Shown here piece after piece: positions 60,959 through 64,000 of a stretch of 64,000 nucleotides of DNA. The stretch is from NCBI GenBank assembly GCA_025594325.1, contig JANHCV010000001.1:4836001-4900000 (forward strand), given 5' to 3'. The notes under the pieces are model-generated. The model was not told the origin of the DNA, made no database searches, and worked only from the letters and a program-made list of their open reading frames with translations. The DNA comes from Blastocladiella emersonii ATCC 22665. Taxonomy: Eukaryota; Blastocladiomycota; Blastocladiomycetes; Blastocladiales; Blastocladiaceae. Numbering within the stretch: the stretch's first letter is position 1; every line of letters begins with the position of its first letter. A program made the position numbers and the translations under genes.

Positions 60959-62787
60959 TTAGTTGCGGCGCTTGAGCTTGATCTCGATGCCCGTGGCGTG
61001 GAGCAGGCCGCCAGTCGGCGTCGTGTCGGGGACACCCGCGAGCGCGGCCTTGTTGCCCGTGACGGTCCATTCGTAGCGGAGGAGCATCATTGAGAGGATG
61101 ACGCGCTGCTCAATGATCGAGAACGACTGGCCGAGGCAGATGCGCTGGCCGCCGCCGAACGGGATCCACTTGAAGTCGTGCGCGCTAGGGTTCATGGCCA
61201 TGACCTTGTCCTCGTTGGCGAGGAACCGCTCCGGCTTGAACTGCAGCGCGTCGTCGCCCCAGTAGTTGCGCGCCGTCTGGATCGCGAGCACGCGCAGCCA
61301 ACCGGAGTGCCCTTGGGCAGGCGCATGCCGTCCGACAGCTCCTTCTCCTCCATGAGTTCGCGCACGGGCATGGCGGGGAGACTCGGGAAGGCACGCATGG
61401 TCTCCTTGATGATGGCTGTGAGGTACAGCATGTTCTGCTGCTCGTCGTTGGTCGGGAACGGGAACTCGCCGGCCGCCGTGCCCTTGTCCGCGTCGCCCAT
61501 GACCTTGAGGACCTCGGCGCGCGCCTTGTGCTGGATCTCGGGGTTCATGCTGAGCATGTACAGGGCGAACGTGAGCGCGTTGGCCGTGGTGTCGTGGCCG
61601 GCGATGAAGAAGGCGACCGTGTTGGCGCGCAGCTCCTCGCGCGAAATGCCGCCCGACTCACTCGCCTCGACCATGAGCGCGAGCAGGTCCTTGGCGTCGT
61701 CGTCGCCCGACATTTCGGCGCCCGCAGCGCGGCGCTTGGCGGCCTCGGCGGCCTTGGCGTCGATCAGCGAGAAGATGTACTTGTTGAACGTCTCGACCGA
61801 CTCGGCGTACTTCTGGAAGCTGGGCATAAACTTGGTGAAGGGCGCGAGCAGCATGAACTTGGCGCTGAGCAGGTCGTTCATGACCGCGTTGTAGGTCTTG
61901 ACGAGGGGCGTGTTGGGGTCCTCGAGCGAGCCGAAGTTAGTGCCGAACGCGGCCTGGGACAGCGCGTCGAGCGTCATGCGCTGCATGAAGTCCGAGACGT
62001 CCACGGCCGTGTCCTCGGTCTCGAGCTTGTCGAGCTGCTCGAGCAGCGAGCGCGCGGGAGTGCCGAAGAGCGACTTGGCCCAGCCGCGGCGGAACGCCGG
62101 GTTGACAACCTTGCGCTGGCGCTTCCAGGTCGACGTCTGAGTAGGTGGAGAAAGAAATGTGTTAGTAGTCGCACGAAGGAAGTTCACCGACTGTGAAGCG
62201 TACCCGCGTCATGGCGACGTTGTCGCCGAGGAAGGCGCGGCTGACGGGGTTGGGCATCTTGGACACGTCCATCTTCTCGAACTGCTCGTGGCCCGTCAGG
62301 AGCATCTTCGCGTCCTCGGGGTTGGCCACCACGACGGTCCAGCGACCCATCCTACATCAAAAACATTGTGAGTATGAAGGTTTCGGCTTCAGTAAGAGCG
62401 CGGGCGCGAAGGCACTTACATCCAGTTGAGCCACATGCGCGGCGTCTGCTCGGGCGACGTGATGGCGCCGCGGCGGAGCGCGTCCTCGCGGAGCAGCTTG
62501 ATCAGCTCGGGGCGCCAGTTGAGGAAGCCCTCGCCCGAGGTCATGAACTTGATGGTTTTGCTGATGGGGACTCGCGGCAGGTGGCGGAGGTGCGGCGGGA
62601 CGCGGAACATCTTCCACCACAGGCGACCCGTGAGGACGGCGATGACCGCGAGCGCGGCGAGGAGCGACGACTTGCCCGGGCCAAGCAGCTGGGCGAGCTG
62701 CGTGAGCGGGGCCAGGCGCTGCTCGAGGTGCAGCGGCTCGAGGGCCTTGGTGACAGAGTTCAGGAGGGTGCTCGAAGTCGATGGCAT
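60959..62787 (-). CDS. Cytochrome P450 with a one-base frameshift in the last exon
   Basis: Three exons: 62787-62420, 62351-62204 and 62136-60959, about 564 residues if the frame is repaired. An N-terminal membrane anchor (SSLLAALAVIAVLTGRLWW) places it in the ER. Motifs: I-helix AFFIAGHDTTANAL, K-helix ETMRAFP, FKPERF and heme loop FGGGQRICLGQSF with the axial Cys near residue 505. Near 61300 the frame changes by one base: upstream reads LPKGTPVG, while the proper continuation (LAIQTARNYWGDDAL) is one base out, in a string GGCACTCCGGTTGG. The rest is intact, so it may be a sequencing error or a recent loss. Introns are 68 nt (GTAAGT, the only canonical donor in the window) and 67 nt (GTACGC). 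Substrate unknown. Confidence 0.85.
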
Positions 62788-63748
62788 GGTTTTGTGTGGT
62801 TGAGTATCAGTTTGAAGGAAGGCAGTGCGAGCGGGCGCTGGCCGCTTCATATAGCCCTCAGCGGCCGGCATATGCGCCGCGCTTGGACTGACTGTCAGGT
62901 CCTTTCGCTCCCGCCGCTTCCGACGGACCACGGATTCACACGCGTGCGCGGGAGGCATTGGGCGGCGGCGTTGAGTGCACGGAGCGCTTGATCGCGCATG
63001 CTGGCCCGGTCGGTCCGTCGGACGTGTGCGTGGCTGCGCCACCCTGAACGCGCTGAGCCACCGCCACTCCTGACCACCTCGCAAGTGCCCATTGACGAGG
63101 CTTACATGGCGACGCGAGTGGCAGCGGGAGCGGTCACAGTCATGTTGGTTCGTAAGATGGTCGATTTGTTGCTAGGGTCGGTAGGTCGATGGTTTTCATC
63201 GTCAACCGGCCAGAGCCGCGCTTTATAGGTCTGGCTCACAGCCTCGCTATCCGATGCGCTTGACGCTCGCGGGTAATGACGCGCTCAGGCATCCATTTTC
63301 CGTTGAGCGCGAAGTCAAGAAAGACGGGCTGCGCGTCGACGCGTCGTGCCGCGTTACCGCTCCCAAGGTGCTGAAAGCAGTCCGGTAGACTCCCTGTGTA
63401 CCGTGGACAGAGAACACACGGCTGCCGAGTGTGTGTGCCAGCGCGGCGGTGCGTCTCCGGAATCGGTGCCATCCGCACTGCGCGATCGGAGCGCTACTCC
63501 GAGCCACCGGGTACTTTGTACTTACGTCGGGCCGGGTACGCGGAAGACGCGTCGCGTCGCCTGGCGATGTATGTGGCTGTGATTTGAAACGGTGATCGGC
63601 CCCTAGCGACCGGCCACGTGGGCTGGAGTGATTTGATGTCGCAACTCGCCCCTCGCCACTGCTCGCGCTCATCGACGCGTCTTGCGCGTGCCTGTGCCGA
63701 GTGTGGGATCCCGAAACGAAGCAAATTAAACACACGTAGCAAATCGCC
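62788..63748. other. Divergent intergenic region, P450 / last gene
   Basis: 961 bp with no supported gene. It includes a TATA-like site for the P450 gene (62845-62854) and a TTTATAGG string near 63222 too far from the next ATG to assign. Confidence 0.5.
62845..62854 (-). promoter_or_regulatory. TATA-like box of the P450 gene
   Basis: CTATATGAAG on the minus strand, about 58 bp before the ATG at 62787. Confidence 0.5.
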
Positions 63749-64000
63749 ATGGCCGAGGAGCTCACACGCGCGCTCAAGTCGAGCGCCGTCCCCGCGGCCG
63801 AGAAGCTCTCGCTCGCCGCGGCCGCGTTCCGCAACCCGCGCCTACGTCTGCCGCGCAAGGCCGAGTTCCTCGCCGACTGGCTCGTGAACCTGATCTTCAA
63901 GTCCCGCACCTGGGAGAATCTCGCCTTCGACACCACGCCGATCCTCGGCCCCGCCTACTGGTCGCTCCTCACCGAGCTGCTCGCGTCGCCCGCGCTGCAG
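63749..64000 (+). CDS. N-terminal part of a possible Urb2/Npa2-like ribosome-biogenesis protein
   Basis: The first 84 residues only; the frame is open at the window edge. The ATG has a good context (GCCATGG). The pattern AAEKLSLAAAAF, then LRLPRKAEFLADWLVNLI and YWSLLTELLASPALQ fits the Urb2 N-terminus, in which E-K-L-x-L-A, a L-P-x-K and a L-D-W follow in this order. Urb2 acts in early 60S subunit assembly in the nucleolus. The match is short and made from memory. Confidence 0.5.
   Translation, partial: MAEELTRALKSSAVPAAEKLSLAAAAFRNPRLRLPRKAEFLADWLVNLIFKSRTWENLAFDTTPILGPAYWSLLTELLASPALQ

Noticed and set aside
1..64000. tRNA, rRNA and CRISPR arrays
   Set aside because: A by-eye scan for T-loop-like GGTTCGA strings, rRNA-like tracts and regular direct repeats gave none that hold up; a covariance search was not possible.

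Overview
The window looks like nuclear DNA of a zoosporic, flagellum-bearing fungus. It is GC-rich with strong third-position G/C bias, holds short spliceosomal introns (about 56-76 nt), and combines fungal-type genes (Gea/GBF1-type ARF-GEF, Sar1/GapA-type RasGAP, P450) with genes lost from non-flagellate fungi: an outer dynein arm docking subunit (ODAD4/TTC25) and a kinesin of probable kinesin-13 type. It also carries a Fanzor (eukaryotic TnpB-like) gene, a family known from chytrids and relatives. Blastocladiomycota (Allomyces/Catenaria/Blastocladiella-like) or a GC-rich chytrid are the best guesses; no rRNA or other marker in the window settles this.

Layout. 1-8.9 kb: an end-truncated unknown protein, a RasGAP and ODAD4 (all minus), then a GNAT-like protein (plus). 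9-10.9 kb: a small SQ-rich tandem-repeat protein and gene-poor DNA. 10.9-18.1 kb: a five-exon secreted ADAM-like metalloprotease and a 1325-residue coiled-coil protein (minus). 18.5-19.7 kb: a BTB protein. 19.7-22.1 kb: gene-free, with two hairpin elements. 22.1-29.3 kb: a compact housekeeping block: EMC5, TRAPPC9/Trs120, WRAP53/TCAB1 and an SLC35/TPT transporter. 29.6-34.5 kb: a low-complexity protein with repeated DID motifs, a gap with two more hairpins, then the kinesin. 34.7-47.2 kb: ASC-1/TRIP4, an MDC1-like FHA+BRCT mediator, a TMEM53-family protein and a GBF1/Gea-type Sec7 ARF-GEF. 47.2-56 kb: a frameshifted GNAT paralogue, an F-box-like protein, the Fanzor, a Q-rich protein with an RVSF motif, and a protein with SUMO-type motifs. 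56.4-64 kb: two tandem F-box/LRR-like paralogues, a P450 with a one-base frameshift, and the start of a possible Urb2 homologue.

Genes were rebuilt across introns by hand from reading frame and remembered family alignments. Of 27 introns modelled, 19 have donors beginning GTACG and 25 have C at +4, instead of the usual GTAAGT. Secretory traffic is well represented (TRAPPC9, GBF1/Gea, EMC5, SLC35), as are genome maintenance (MDC1-like, WRAP53) and cilium/microtubule function (ODAD4, kinesin, coiled-coil protein). There is no operon-like organisation. Many pairs are divergent or convergent with very small gaps (41 to 52 bp between convergent stops).

The least explained structures are a four-copy family of 56-nt inverted repeats (22-nt arms, 12-nt loop) with compensatory changes between copies, and a Fanzor with an intact but rearranged RuvC triad that appears to lack its N-terminal region.
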